The notes under the pieces are model-generated. The model worked only from the letters and a program-made list of their open reading frames with translations, had not been told where the DNA came from and ran no database searches. Made by a program: the position numbers and the translations under genes. Below, in pieces: positions 18,294 through 26,978 of a stretch of DNA of 64,000 nucleotides. Source of the DNA: Flavobacteriales bacterium UBA2669 (GTDB lineage Bacteria > Bacteroidota > Bacteroidia > Flavobacteriales_E > Vicingaceae); NCBI GenBank assembly GCA_002359215.1, contig DEMN01000012.1, positions 372,001 to 436,000 on the forward strand. Direction: 5' to 3'. The first letter of the stretch is position 1, and each line of letters opens with the position of its first letter.

Positions 18294-18324
18294 GATTTCT
18301 ATTCAGGTTTAAGGTTCAGGTAAG

Positions 18325-20040
18325 TTAAAGGTCTCTTTTATGGATCGTAGCTTGTTTTTTTAAACCTGTCCATCCATTTATTCCAATCGCTTTTAATTCA
18401 GAACTATATCTAGCGAATAATGCTTTCCAATCATTTTTCTCATCCCAATCAAAATCTTTAGAGGGTATAATTTCCCTTAAATATTGTATGACGACTTCTT
18501 CGGGAGATAATTCTCTAGGAACTTCTTGTGTAGGTCGGAAATTTCGGTTGGCCCAACTTTTTTCCTGATATCCACTTGTGCCGGGAGTAAAGTCACCTAG
18601 TTCTTCTATAGTTGTTGGGATACCTGCATGATGAAAAAATGATAGCGCTTTTTTGATAATAAGTTTTTCCCCAATTCCCCGGCCTAAATCATTTAAAGAG
18701 ACTCCTTTGGAAATCCATTTGGCTACATCCAAGTTAACTTTAACCCGTTTTAAAACAGCATCCAATACAGTGGGAGGTAAAAGTCTTTGATTGATCATCG
18801 TTATGGCGGTTATGGGAGCTTTAAAATCTCTTCCAACTGTATTAGTACTGATCGGTACATATCCTTCATAAAGTAAAGCAGCAATTTCCCTTCCGTAAGC
18901 GCTAAAGAATCTAAAATCTCTTTCTCCTTCTTTTGCAATCATTGACGTATGACTCTTTTGTCTGAAAATATTGTTGATCGTAAGGGGGACGTCAGTAATG
19001 ACTAATTTTGGAAAATGTTCTAATACATACATCAACCATTCGGTATTGCTTTCCCACGTATGCCTTGCTCCGAAAGTAGTCGGATTATATTTTGAATTCG
19101 TTTCTTCATAGATCGCCTTAACTCCTTCTTCGTGCTCTTGTCCCTCTTTAGCATTAACGAATCTTAAGAAACTTTTTGATTCCATTCGGTGCAGTAACGC
19201 CCATTCTTCTTTTGTATATTTGTTTGGATCAAGATCTGACTTAGCTAGTCCAGTTTGAATGATTTCATCGGTAAAATCTTTCATCTTGTCATAAACAGGG
19301 TTACTTTCAAATAACTCTTTAACTATTTGAAAGAAAAATTCCATGTCTTTTGCTACCCTTTGGTAAAAAGGTTCTTCTCTATGTTCATCAACTACAGACA
19401 TGATGGCATTACGTACTAGCATGACAAGTCTATGTAGATTGTTGTAATTTCTTTCTGGATCTCTAACAGTGACATTTCGTTGAATTGTATGGGTAGACTG
19501 GGTAGATTTAAGTGTTGATGGATAATTGCTTCTTTCTGATAATGATGATTTTTGAACTGCTTTTGCCCCCATCACATCAGCTTCCTTTTCTAATCCAGCA
19601 TCATCATTAATGTTAATCTTACCTTTTAGTTGTTTGGTAGGAGCAACTCTTCCTTGTTTTTGCTGTACTACGTGCCATGCTTCGTGAGGAAGGTGCCTTT
19701 CTTGTCCTGATGCAATATGTATCTGGTTACCTTGAGCAAAAGCATGTGCCTGTAATTGAGCGGGTTGTGAAGAATTGTAGTGTACTTTTACATCACTCAT
19801 ATCCAAACCAGATAAATTTTCAATTCCCGATTTTAAGCTGTCGGGCATGCCGGTTTTGTTGGTTCTTCTTTGTATTGGAGCATCAACAACAGCATTATTA
19901 GCCATTTGTTGTACTTTTAGTTGTGTAGTTGATTCAGGTCGGTTATCTTTAAATTGGACTGCTTGTTTATTTTTTGAAGTGCTATTAGGAGATGAAATGA
20001 GCGAATGTTCTTTTTTCAGCTTAGTTTGTGATTGTATCAT
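18325..20040 (-). CDS. eCIS effector: DUF4157 module plus unknown helical C-terminal domain (571 aa)
   Basis: The N-terminus (MIQSQTKLKKEHSLISSPN) parallels the upstream 753-aa effector. The shared motif QFKDNRPESTTQLKVQQMAN is at 29-48, and DUF4157 lies at about 64-161 with HEAWH at 119-123. The linker to about 190 is Ser-rich and ends in HTIQRN. The remaining 380 residues are mostly helical, with no active site I can name. They include a patch FGARHTWESNTEWLMYVLEH and SHTSMIAKEGERDFRFFSAY; ordered His, Glu and Arg here could be catalytic, but that is a guess. It probably forms one transcript with the flanking effectors. The C-terminus shares no similarity with its neighbours, as in polymorphic toxins. 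Confidence 0.8.
   Translation of the reverse strand: MIQSQTKLKKEHSLISSPNSTSKNKQAVQFKDNRPESTTQLKVQQMANNAVVDAPIQRRTNKTGMPDSLKSGIENLSGLDMSDVKVHYNSSQPAQLQAHAFAQGNQIHIASGQERHLPHEAWHVVQQKQGRVAPTKQLKGKININDDAGLEKEADVMGAKAVQKSSLSERSNYPSTLKSTQSTHTIQRNVTVRDPERNYNNLHRLVMLVRNAIMSVVDEHREEPFYQRVAKDMEFFFQIVKELFESNPVYDKMKDFTDEIIQTGLAKSDLDPNKYTKEEWALLHRMESKSFLRFVNAKEGQEHEEGVKAIYEETNSKYNPTTFGARHTWESNTEWLMYVLEHFPKLVITDVPLTINNIFRQKSHTSMIAKEGERDFRFFSAYGREIAALLYEGYVPISTNTVGRDFKAPITAITMINQRLLPPTVLDAVLKRVKVNLDVAKWISKGVSLNDLGRGIGEKLIIKKALSFFHHAGIPTTIEELGDFTPGTSGYQEKSWANRNFRPTQEVPRELSPEEVVIQYLREIIPSKDFDWDEKNDWKALFARYSSELKAIGINGWTGLKKQATIHKRDL
19558..19971 (-). repeat. DUF4157 N-terminal module, copy 2 of 3
   Basis: Second direct repeat, inside the 571-aa effector. 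It differs from copy 1 mainly by an insertion (VVDAP) before the IQRR segment, the same insertion seen in the decayed fragment at 16669-16850, so that relic is closest to this copy. Confidence 0.85.
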
Positions 20041-20123
20041 TAGTAATAATTTGTTGAGTTATAATAATAAGAGAAAGATGCCGGCTAGGTAAGCTTCTGT
20101 TACTCCTTTATTCACTATATCTT

Positions 20124-22385
20124 TCACGGCAACCAATTTGTTACTTGAGGAACAGCTCCCACAACGTACTGTTGAAATTGCGCTGGTTGTAGAGAGCGTA
20201 AAATTATTGCTGCTTGCAGTGGATCCTTTTGAATTAAATTAAGTGCCTTCTGAGGGCTTCCAAAATGCTCAATCGTCATTGACATAACTTCTGTGGAACC
20301 CCAGTCATAATATTTTGCCGAATATCTTCCTGTCGCTGGCATGTTCCCTTTATAAGCTGGTTCACTCCGAGCTTGCCCTGGAAGTAATAAGGCCACACCC
20401 TGTGCCATAATTCCAGTGTCATAGACGTGAGATAGGTGATTTCCTCCAGGAGCATTATTATGGCGCATGTGGAGCAGACTCTCAATATCTAACCATTCTT
20501 TTGTACCCAAATTGTTTTCTATTAAATGACCCATTTCATGCATTAAAACTTCAATTTTTTCATCCAGACCTACATTAACCTGATTGCCTGAGTCATTAGC
20601 AAAAGCCCTGAATCCCATAATATTATCCAACTTTTTTTGCATAAGTACTTGCAGTACATTTAGATCTTTGTGTAATATCATGTTTGGTGTTCCATTGTGC
20701 CTGAGTACTTGTCGATCAACGAGATTATTCATTTTACGCATCGCTGTACGGATGCGCACCTGCATTTTATGACCAGGGTTTTGTATCGCTTGAGCTTCTT
20801 CAGCAGATACAAGATTATCCTGACTGACCAATATTGCAGGGTTTTGCCATTGTGGATTAACGTTTGGAGCATCCAAGCCATGTCCCTGTCTTGCATCCAG
20901 CATAGCTTGAACCACAGGCATGAGTTGTAATAATTGAGACAATAAGATTTTATTGTGATTTGTAAGCTCATTGAACGCAGCATTCTGTGGATTTCTGGCA
21001 AGATGTTCATTACCTGTTTCACCAGTAACACTCTGATAAGACTCTGATAAATCATCAAAATTCATAGTGTTAGGCGTGTTAACGTGGGAAAGAGCCATTT
21101 GAGCATCGGCCAATCCTGTATGTGTGCTTTTAAGGTAGCTTGCTTCCCAGTAAGTAAATCGTTGTGGTGCTAGCCGACTAGCCTGCCTAACCGTACTCAT
21201 ATTCTGCTTGACTGTTCCCGGTAATTGCGGGAAATATATCTCAATAACAGCGGGTAGCCTATTATTTAATACCCTGTCTTTAAAACGCAGATAAGTATGA
21301 AAAGTAGTAACAGGTGTGGCTTGTAATTCACGGCTCAGAGCAATGGAAAAAAGTTGTTGTGCGGTTTGTGGAGGAATGGTTAATCCCTGAATATTATTTC
21401 GAATGACTGTGATTATATCAGACATTCCCATAGACACATTTATATTTTGATTTGTAACACTTTTTAAGGCATCATGGAGTGCTTGTTTCACTTCATTTTC
21501 AATTAGTGTATCAACATTGCCTTGATTGAGTCCTAAGTGCAATACTTGTCCACTTGAGAACAACTGCGCAGTATTTACAAAATTTGTCAGAGCTTGTACA
21601 TTATTCAAGGTTCCGGCTGCAATTGCCTGACGAATTCCATATTTAGCACAGTCATTCACAGTTACCAGTGGATTTGGTATTCCATTTGTGAAAGCGTTCA
21701 AAGAGGCGGTAACCGCCTGTAAAAGGTCATGATAACTTGGATTTGCCTCACTGCTATTTATAATTCCCTGAAAACGTTTGCCCAAGACAGCACCCATTCC
21801 TGGAGCAGGGTCTCCTGGTACTAGCACGCGTTGAACAATGCTTGTAGTAAATGAGACATTTTTTTCTTTTATCCGCTGTACTGGACTCTGAAAGGACGAA
21901 ATACTTTCCTGAAGAGCTTTACTCCCCATTACATCCGCTTCTTTCTCTAAACCTGTATCGTCATTAATATTTACTTTTCCTTTTAATTGTTTGGTAGGAG
22001 CAACTCTTCCTTGTTTTTGTTGTACCACATGCCAGGCTTCGTGTGGTAAATGTCTCTCTTGCCCTGATGCAATATGAATTTGGTTGCCTTGTGCAAAAGC
22101 ATGAGCCTGTAGTTGGGCGGGTAGGGCAGAATTGTAGTGAACCTTAACATCGCTCATATCCATTCCCGATAAGTTTTCAATCCCAGATTTTAAATTGTCG
22201 GGCATACCGGTTTTATTCTCTTGTCGTTGAATTGGCTGGTTGGCTATTTGCTGTACCTTTAATTGTGTTGTAGCGTCAGGACGATTGTCCTTAAATTGGA
22301 CAGATTGTTTATTTTTAGAAACATTGTTAGGAGCAGAAAAAATAGGTTGATGTTCTTTTTTAGGAGTACTGTATGATTGTATCAT
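20124..22385 (-). CDS. eCIS effector: DUF4157 plus C-terminal zinc metallopeptidase-like domain
   Basis: I choose the start at 22385 (753 aa, MIQSYSTPKKEHQPIF) because the sequence around it, including AAAT...CTAATGATACAATCA, mirrors the start of the 571-aa gene; an upstream in-frame ATG exists at 22436. The shared motif FKDNRPDATTQLKVQQIANQ is at 31-50 and DUF4157 at about 61-157 with HEAWH at 115-119. The C-terminal domain has a second site, MHEMGHLIENN, with HEMGH at 616-620, and STEVMSM with E699 as a possible third ligand, a gluzincin-like arrangement. So it is likely a delivered protease. The middle 440 residues are helical and unassigned. Confidence 0.8.
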   Translation of the reverse strand: MIQSYSTPKKEHQPIFSAPNNVSKNKQSVQFKDNRPDATTQLKVQQIANQPIQRQENKTGMPDNLKSGIENLSGMDMSDVKVHYNSALPAQLQAHAFAQGNQIHIASGQERHLPHEAWHVVQQKQGRVAPTKQLKGKVNINDDTGLEKEADVMGSKALQESISSFQSPVQRIKEKNVSFTTSIVQRVLVPGDPAPGMGAVLGKRFQGIINSSEANPSYHDLLQAVTASLNAFTNGIPNPLVTVNDCAKYGIRQAIAAGTLNNVQALTNFVNTAQLFSSGQVLHLGLNQGNVDTLIENEVKQALHDALKSVTNQNINVSMGMSDIITVIRNNIQGLTIPPQTAQQLFSIALSRELQATPVTTFHTYLRFKDRVLNNRLPAVIEIYFPQLPGTVKQNMSTVRQASRLAPQRFTYWEASYLKSTHTGLADAQMALSHVNTPNTMNFDDLSESYQSVTGETGNEHLARNPQNAAFNELTNHNKILLSQLLQLMPVVQAMLDARQGHGLDAPNVNPQWQNPAILVSQDNLVSAEEAQAIQNPGHKMQVRIRTAMRKMNNLVDRQVLRHNGTPNMILHKDLNVLQVLMQKKLDNIMGFRAFANDSGNQVNVGLDEKIEVLMHEMGHLIENNLGTKEWLDIESLLHMRHNNAPGGNHLSHVYDTGIMAQGVALLLPGQARSEPAYKGNMPATGRYSAKYYDWGSTEVMSMTIEHFGSPQKALNLIQKDPLQAAIILRSLQPAQFQQYVVGAVPQVTNWLP
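21915..22313 (-). repeat. DUF4157 N-terminal module, copy 3 of 3
   Basis: Third direct repeat, inside the 753-aa effector and the most diverged of the three at DNA level; the protein sequence is still nearly the same. Confidence 0.85.
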
Positions 22386-22694
22386 TAGCTTTAATTTATC
22401 TGAGGGAACAGACATAAGTTCCGCACAATTTAACACAATGCTAAGATATATATATTTATTTAAAATACAATTTTTTACTCTAAATTTATTAGTTTATTTT
22501 GCTTGTATGTTGGTGTTTACATTTATATTATCGAAATAAACACACATATAGTCCAATATTTTTATTGTTTTATTTTATTGAATAAGAAAGTTACAGCAAG
22601 AATTGGCTCTCTTACCGTTAAAAAAAAAAATGAACCACTCCATTTTTTAGATTTCTACTACTACTAATTTAGAAGTTCTAAAAAACTAATAAAA
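22386..22694. promoter_or_regulatory. AT-rich divergent intergenic region
   Basis: This region separates the - strand effector array from the + strand secretion/pilus operon and must hold promoters for both. I see no clean TAnnTTTG box. At about 22620-22646 an A-tract/T-tract hairpin (AAAAAATG...CATTTTTT) precedes the pilin gene by about 50 bp. It could be a 5' UTR structure or a weak terminator. Confidence 0.4.
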
Positions 22695-23099
22695 ATGAGG
22701 AAACATAAAAAATTAAAAGCCTATTCTATGCTCCAAATCATGGGAGCTATATTAATTGCAGGTATCTTAACCGCTTTGGCAGTACCATCCATTATGAAAG
22801 CCGTTACCAAAGCCAAACAAGGAGAAGCAAAAACACAGTTAGAACATTTGTATTCATTACAACGACTATATTTTTTGGAATTTTCTAAATACTCACCCGA
22901 TTTAGAAGAAATAGATTTTGACCAACAAACCTTGGTGACAGAAGAGGGTGGAGCAAGATACAAAATAGAAATTGTAGAAGCAGGTACTACCACTTTTACC
23001 GCAAGAGCAACTGCCGTACAAGATTTTGATGGCGATGGCGTGTTCAATGTTTGGGAAATCAATCAGGATAGAAAACTAACAGAAACCATAAAAGACTAA
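22695..23099 (+). CDS. type IV pilin-like / major pseudopilin (GspG-like)
   Basis: The protein has 134 aa. A short basic leader (MRKHKKLK) is followed by AYSMLQIMGAILIAGILTAL, the hydrophobic helix of class III signal peptides. Cleavage would fall after Ala, giving mature Tyr1 with Gln at position 5 instead of the usual Glu. After the helix come AVPSIMKAVTKAKQGEAKTQ and LEHLYSLQRLYFLEFSKYS, the normal layout of GspG/PilE proteins. The C-terminus has DFDGDGVFNVWEI, a Ca-binding-like loop as in GspG pseudopilins. It is the first gene of the operon and its stop overlaps the peptidase start, so it is probably the main filament subunit. Confidence 0.82.
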   Translation: MRKHKKLKAYSMLQIMGAILIAGILTALAVPSIMKAVTKAKQGEAKTQLEHLYSLQRLYFLEFSKYSPDLEEIDFDQQTLVTEEGGARYKIEIVEAGTTTFTARATAVQDFDGDGVFNVWEINQDRKLTETIKD

Positions 23100-23614
23100 T
23101 GCAGCCTATTTTATTAGTCATATTAATAACTATTTTGTTGGTAGTAGTATATCAAGATTTTAAAAGCAGAGCCATCAGTTGGTTCTTAATTCCTTTGCTT
23201 TTAATTGTAGGCGTTGTAAATGCGTTAATGACCATCAACATAGAAGAATTGACTATTTTTTCAGTAATAAATTTATTGTTGGTATTGGTGAATTTGTTGG
23301 GGGTAACGCTTATTATTTCAGTAAAAGAGAAAAGAATTAAAAATATCATTAACACTTATTTAGGCTTGGGAGACGTACTTTTCTTTATCGTGTTAACCAC
23401 CTTATTTTCTCCCATCAATTTTGTAGTATTTTTTATAGGAAGCATTTTCCTAATAACACTTATTTACGGAGGAGTAATGCTTTTTCGCAAACAACAAAAC
23501 ACCTTAATTCCTTTAGCAGGAGCAATGAGTTTAGTGTTAATAGCAGTACTACTTGTGCAGCAATTTAGTACTTCTTTTCACCTGTATCAAGATTTATTGA
23601 TTATCAATGAATGA
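23099..23614 (+). CDS. prepilin peptidase, A24 family, lacking the methylase domain
   Basis: This is a 171-aa polytopic membrane protein. The two catalytic aspartates of the A24 family are present: D20 in YQDFKSR and D92 in the GLGD form of GxGD (89-92). The N-terminal methyltransferase domain of classical PilD is absent, as in archaeal-type and many short bacterial A24 enzymes. It should process the pseudopilins of this operon after their Ala or Gly. It starts in the stop region of the pilin gene and overlaps the GspE-like gene by 8 bp. Its dedicated place explains why the cluster can use non-standard leader sites. Confidence 0.85.
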   Translation: MQPILLVILITILLVVVYQDFKSRAISWFLIPLLLIVGVVNALMTINIEELTIFSVINLLLVLVNLLGVTLIISVKEKRIKNIINTYLGLGDVLFFIVLTTLFSPINFVVFFIGSIFLITLIYGGVMLFRKQQNTLIPLAGAMSLVLIAVLLVQQFSTSFHLYQDLLIINE

Positions 23615-25046
23615 AGGTAAACACATACCACTGAGTGCTGAAATTCAGCAGACCATTTCCACAGATCAGGCGTGGCACTATCATATCGTACCTAAAAGTA
23701 TGGATGAAGATGTCTTTGTTTTTTATGCTGATGAAGATAAAATGGATTCCAGTTTAAGTGATGAATTGGAAATGATTTTTGGTAAAACCATCAAAATTAT
23801 TCCTACATCTACGCAACTGATTCATCAGACATTAGGGAAATACTACAGATTGACCTATAAAAATAAAAGAGCAGAAACCATCAGTTTTGATGCCAACCAA
23901 TCTGAAGATTTTGTATATAAACTAATAGCCGAAGCAGATGATTTAGGATGTAGCGATATTCACATAGAAAAATATGAAGAGCGTTGCAGAGTAAGGCTTC
24001 GAATAGACGGCAAACTCATTGAAAAATATGTGATTCCTGCCAATGATTACCCTGCATTGGTCAACAAATTAAAAATCAAAGCCAACTTAGATATTGCTGA
24101 GAAAAGATTACCTCAAGATGGCAGGATTACCTTCACCAATGGAGGAAGTAAGTTTGATATACGGGTTTCGCTGTTGCCTACTTTGCATGGCGAAAAAATA
24201 GTAATGCGTTTGTTAAGCAAAGATGCTACAGACATAGACATCAATACATTGGGCTTCGACAAAAAACAACTCTACGACTATTTGGAAGGCATCAAAAAAC
24301 CTAATGGTATTATCCTCATTAGCGGACCAACAGGATCTGGGAAAACAACCACTTTATACGCAACACTAAAAATATTAAATGAAGAAAAAACCAATTTACT
24401 CACCATTGAAGATCCAATTGAATATACCCTAGAGGGAATTAACCAAGTACAACTTAAAGAAGACATCGGATTAGGATTTGCTTCCGCTTTACGTTCATTT
24501 TTACGACAAGACCCGGATGTAATTATGTTGGGAGAGATTAGAGATGGAGAAACCGCTCAAATGGCAATAAGAGCATCTTTAACAGGGCATTTAGTGTTAT
24601 CTACTATTCATACTAATTCCGCTTGGGGAACCATTTCCAGAATGGTGGATATGGGGGTGCCTTCTTATTTATTAGCAAATACCTTAACACTAAGTGTTGC
24701 TCAACGATTAGTAAGACTGTTATGTCCCAATTGTAAAGAACAAAAAGCTTTTGATGCAAGCTTATTTCCTAATAACTACAAAGCTCCGAGAGCAGTGGAA
24801 CAACACTTTGAACCTGTAGGATGTGAAAAATGTTTTTACACAGGGTATAAAGGAAGAAAAGCAGTATATGAAGTTATTCCCATTGATTATGAATTATCAG
24901 AATGCATAAAAAATGAAAAATTTAATGTGAGAGAAGAATTAAAAACCAAACAAATTAATCAACTAATGGACAATGCTTTTGAATTGTTTGAAAAAGGCGA
25001 GACCTCTATAGATGAAGTTTATGCCATGTTAATGAGTAATTATTAA
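23607..25046 (+). CDS. type II secretion / type IV pilus assembly ATPase GspE/PilB
   Basis: The protein has 479 aa. Walker A is GPTGSGKT at 240-247. Asp-box and Walker B lie in TIEDPIEY and DPDVIMLGEIRDGETAQMAI, and the His box is GHLVLSTIHTNSA. A zinc tetracysteine follows with C373/C376 (CPNC) and C406/C409 (CEKC), which marks GspE/PilB rather than PilT. It is the cytoplasmic hexamer that drives pseudopilus assembly. No retraction ATPase (PilT) occurs in the cluster, favouring a secretion-type machine over a retractile pilus. Slightly short N-terminal domain compared with PilB (about 560 aa). Confidence 0.95.
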   Translation: MNEGKHIPLSAEIQQTISTDQAWHYHIVPKSMDEDVFVFYADEDKMDSSLSDELEMIFGKTIKIIPTSTQLIHQTLGKYYRLTYKNKRAETISFDANQSEDFVYKLIAEADDLGCSDIHIEKYEERCRVRLRIDGKLIEKYVIPANDYPALVNKLKIKANLDIAEKRLPQDGRITFTNGGSKFDIRVSLLPTLHGEKIVMRLLSKDATDIDINTLGFDKKQLYDYLEGIKKPNGIILISGPTGSGKTTTLYATLKILNEEKTNLLTIEDPIEYTLEGINQVQLKEDIGLGFASALRSFLRQDPDVIMLGEIRDGETAQMAIRASLTGHLVLSTIHTNSAWGTISRMVDMGVPSYLLANTLTLSVAQRLVRLLCPNCKEQKAFDASLFPNNYKAPRAVEQHFEPVGCEKCFYTGYKGRKAVYEVIPIDYELSECIKNEKFNVREELKTKQINQLMDNAFELFEKGETSIDEVYAMLMSNY

Positions 25047-25049
25047 TAG

Positions 25050-26978
25050 ATGCAAAAATTAATATACATATTAGGAATTGTGAGTTGCTTGTTATTGAGT
25101 GTAACCACCTATGCCAACGATAGAATAAAACAAATAGAAAACCAACTTTCAGCTATGACTGCTGAAATGCCGGGATTGGAAGAAAAAGTACAAATGTCGG
25201 TAAGCGGAGTTTCTATTCAGGAATTCATGCGAGGCATTGCAGATGCTCATAAGTTGAACATTAGTGTTGATCCTGCCATTAAGCAAGAGGTGGTAAACAA
25301 TTTTGCGAATGCAACTGTTTCCGATGTGCTGATTTTTATCTGCAAAGAATATGACTTGAGTATTAATTTTATTGGAAGCATCATGTCTATTGTAAGGTAC
25401 AGCCCTCCCAAACCGATTGTTGTTGAAATGTCTAAAAAAGAACTTCAAATTAATTATGATAAGAATGGAGATAAATTGTCTTTAGATTTAAGCAATGATT
25501 CTTTGGAAACAGTAGCGAAATTGATTACTCAAAAATCGAAAAAGAACATGGTTTTGGCTTCGGGAGTAACCCCCAAATTGGTAAGTAGCTATATAGAAGA
25601 CATGCCTTTTGATAATGCGATGGAAAAATTTGGTATCGCTAATGATTTAAGTATTACCAAAACAGAAGATGGATTTTATTTGATAGATAAAAGCTTCACC
25701 ACCAATGAAAATAATAACAATAAAACTGATAATAGAAACACCAATAAAGCTAATAAAATAAACAATCGTAACTCAGGTGGTAGTATTGCTGAAGAATTTA
25801 GTTTTAATGCTAAAAGCAATTTAGATATTTCGGTATTTGGAAGTGATGTACAAATTGCAGATGTAATTAAAAGCGTGGCAAGTGAAACAGGAACAGACTA
25901 CTATTTTGTTTCCGATATTAAAGATAAAACTACAGTAAATGTGCAGTCAACCACTTTTCAAGGCTTGTTAGAAAATTTGTTTCAAGGCACAGAACTCACT
26001 TATGAGTATAGAGATGGTATTTACATTATTGGAGAACGAAAAACAGAAGGGTTAAGGATGACGAAAGTCATTCAGTTACAACACCGATCAGTTGAAAAGG
26101 TAACCGAGAATATTCCGGCTAACATCAAGCAAAATGTGGATGTAAAAGAATTTGTTGATTTAAATAGTTTGATTTTAAGTGGTTCTCATCCTCAAATCAA
26201 AGAAATAGAACTATTCATTAAACAAATAGATAAAGTAGTTCCCGTTGTATTGATAGAAGTGATGATAGTTGATTATTCTAACAAAAGAGCCAATTCAACA
26301 GGTATAGAAGTTGGTTTGGGCAATGAGCCTACTGAAACAGGAGGAAAAGTTTTCCCGGAAACCAATATGTCGTTGAGTAGTTCTTCTATTAATGATTTAA
26401 TAGAGAGTTTTAATGGATATGGTATATTGAATTTGGGGAAAGTAACTCCTAATTTTTATGTGAATATTAAGGCGTTAGAATCACAAGGAATTTTGAATGT
26501 AAAATCTACCCCTAAGTTGGCTACTCTTAATGGGCATGAAGCCACCATGAGTATTGGAAATACAGAATATTATTTTGAACAAACCAACAATGTAATTACG
26601 AATACATCTACTCAAAACATTACCACAAAGACTTATAAATCAGTAAATGCTGACTTATCAATTACCATAAAACCTTTTGTATCTGGAGATGATCAAATCA
26701 CCTTAGAAATATCTGTTAATCAATCGGATTTTACTGAAAAAATAGAGCCAGGAGCTCCTCCCGGAAGTGTCTCCAGAGATTTTACCTCCTATATAAGAGT
26801 AAAAGATCAAGAAATGGTATTGTTGGGCGGATTAGAAGAAAAAGCTACTCGAGAATCGGGAAGTGGCGTGCCTTTTTTATCTCGTATTCCTGTTATCAAA
26901 TGGTTTTTTAGCAGCAGAACCAAAGAAAAATCAAGAAGTAAACTCAACATCTTTATAAAACCCACAGTCATTTATTAA
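25050..26978 (+). CDS. secretin, GspD/PilQ-like
   Basis: The 642-aa protein has a clear signal peptide (MQKLIYILGIVSCLLLSVTT, cut near YAND). Residues 55-115 look like an STN/N0 domain, followed by N1-type repeats and an Asn/Lys-rich spacer at about 220-245. The secretin domain spans about 395-642, with VPVVLIEVMIVDYSNKRANS, then ATLNGHEATMSIGNTEYYF, and the C-terminal signature QEMVLLGGLEEKATRE...SRIPVIKWFFSSR. It would form the outer-membrane channel. No pilotin is evident, but the lipoprotein four genes downstream could serve. The next gene begins at its stop codon (1-bp overlap). Confidence 0.93.
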   Translation: MQKLIYILGIVSCLLLSVTTYANDRIKQIENQLSAMTAEMPGLEEKVQMSVSGVSIQEFMRGIADAHKLNISVDPAIKQEVVNNFANATVSDVLIFICKEYDLSINFIGSIMSIVRYSPPKPIVVEMSKKELQINYDKNGDKLSLDLSNDSLETVAKLITQKSKKNMVLASGVTPKLVSSYIEDMPFDNAMEKFGIANDLSITKTEDGFYLIDKSFTTNENNNNKTDNRNTNKANKINNRNSGGSIAEEFSFNAKSNLDISVFGSDVQIADVIKSVASETGTDYYFVSDIKDKTTVNVQSTTFQGLLENLFQGTELTYEYRDGIYIIGERKTEGLRMTKVIQLQHRSVEKVTENIPANIKQNVDVKEFVDLNSLILSGSHPQIKEIELFIKQIDKVVPVVLIEVMIVDYSNKRANSTGIEVGLGNEPTETGGKVFPETNMSLSSSSINDLIESFNGYGILNLGKVTPNFYVNIKALESQGILNVKSTPKLATLNGHEATMSIGNTEYYFEQTNNVITNTSTQNITTKTYKSVNADLSITIKPFVSGDDQITLEISVNQSDFTEKIEPGAPPGSVSRDFTSYIRVKDQEMVLLGGLEEKATRESGSGVPFLSRIPVIKWFFSSRTKEKSRSKLNIFIKPTVIY

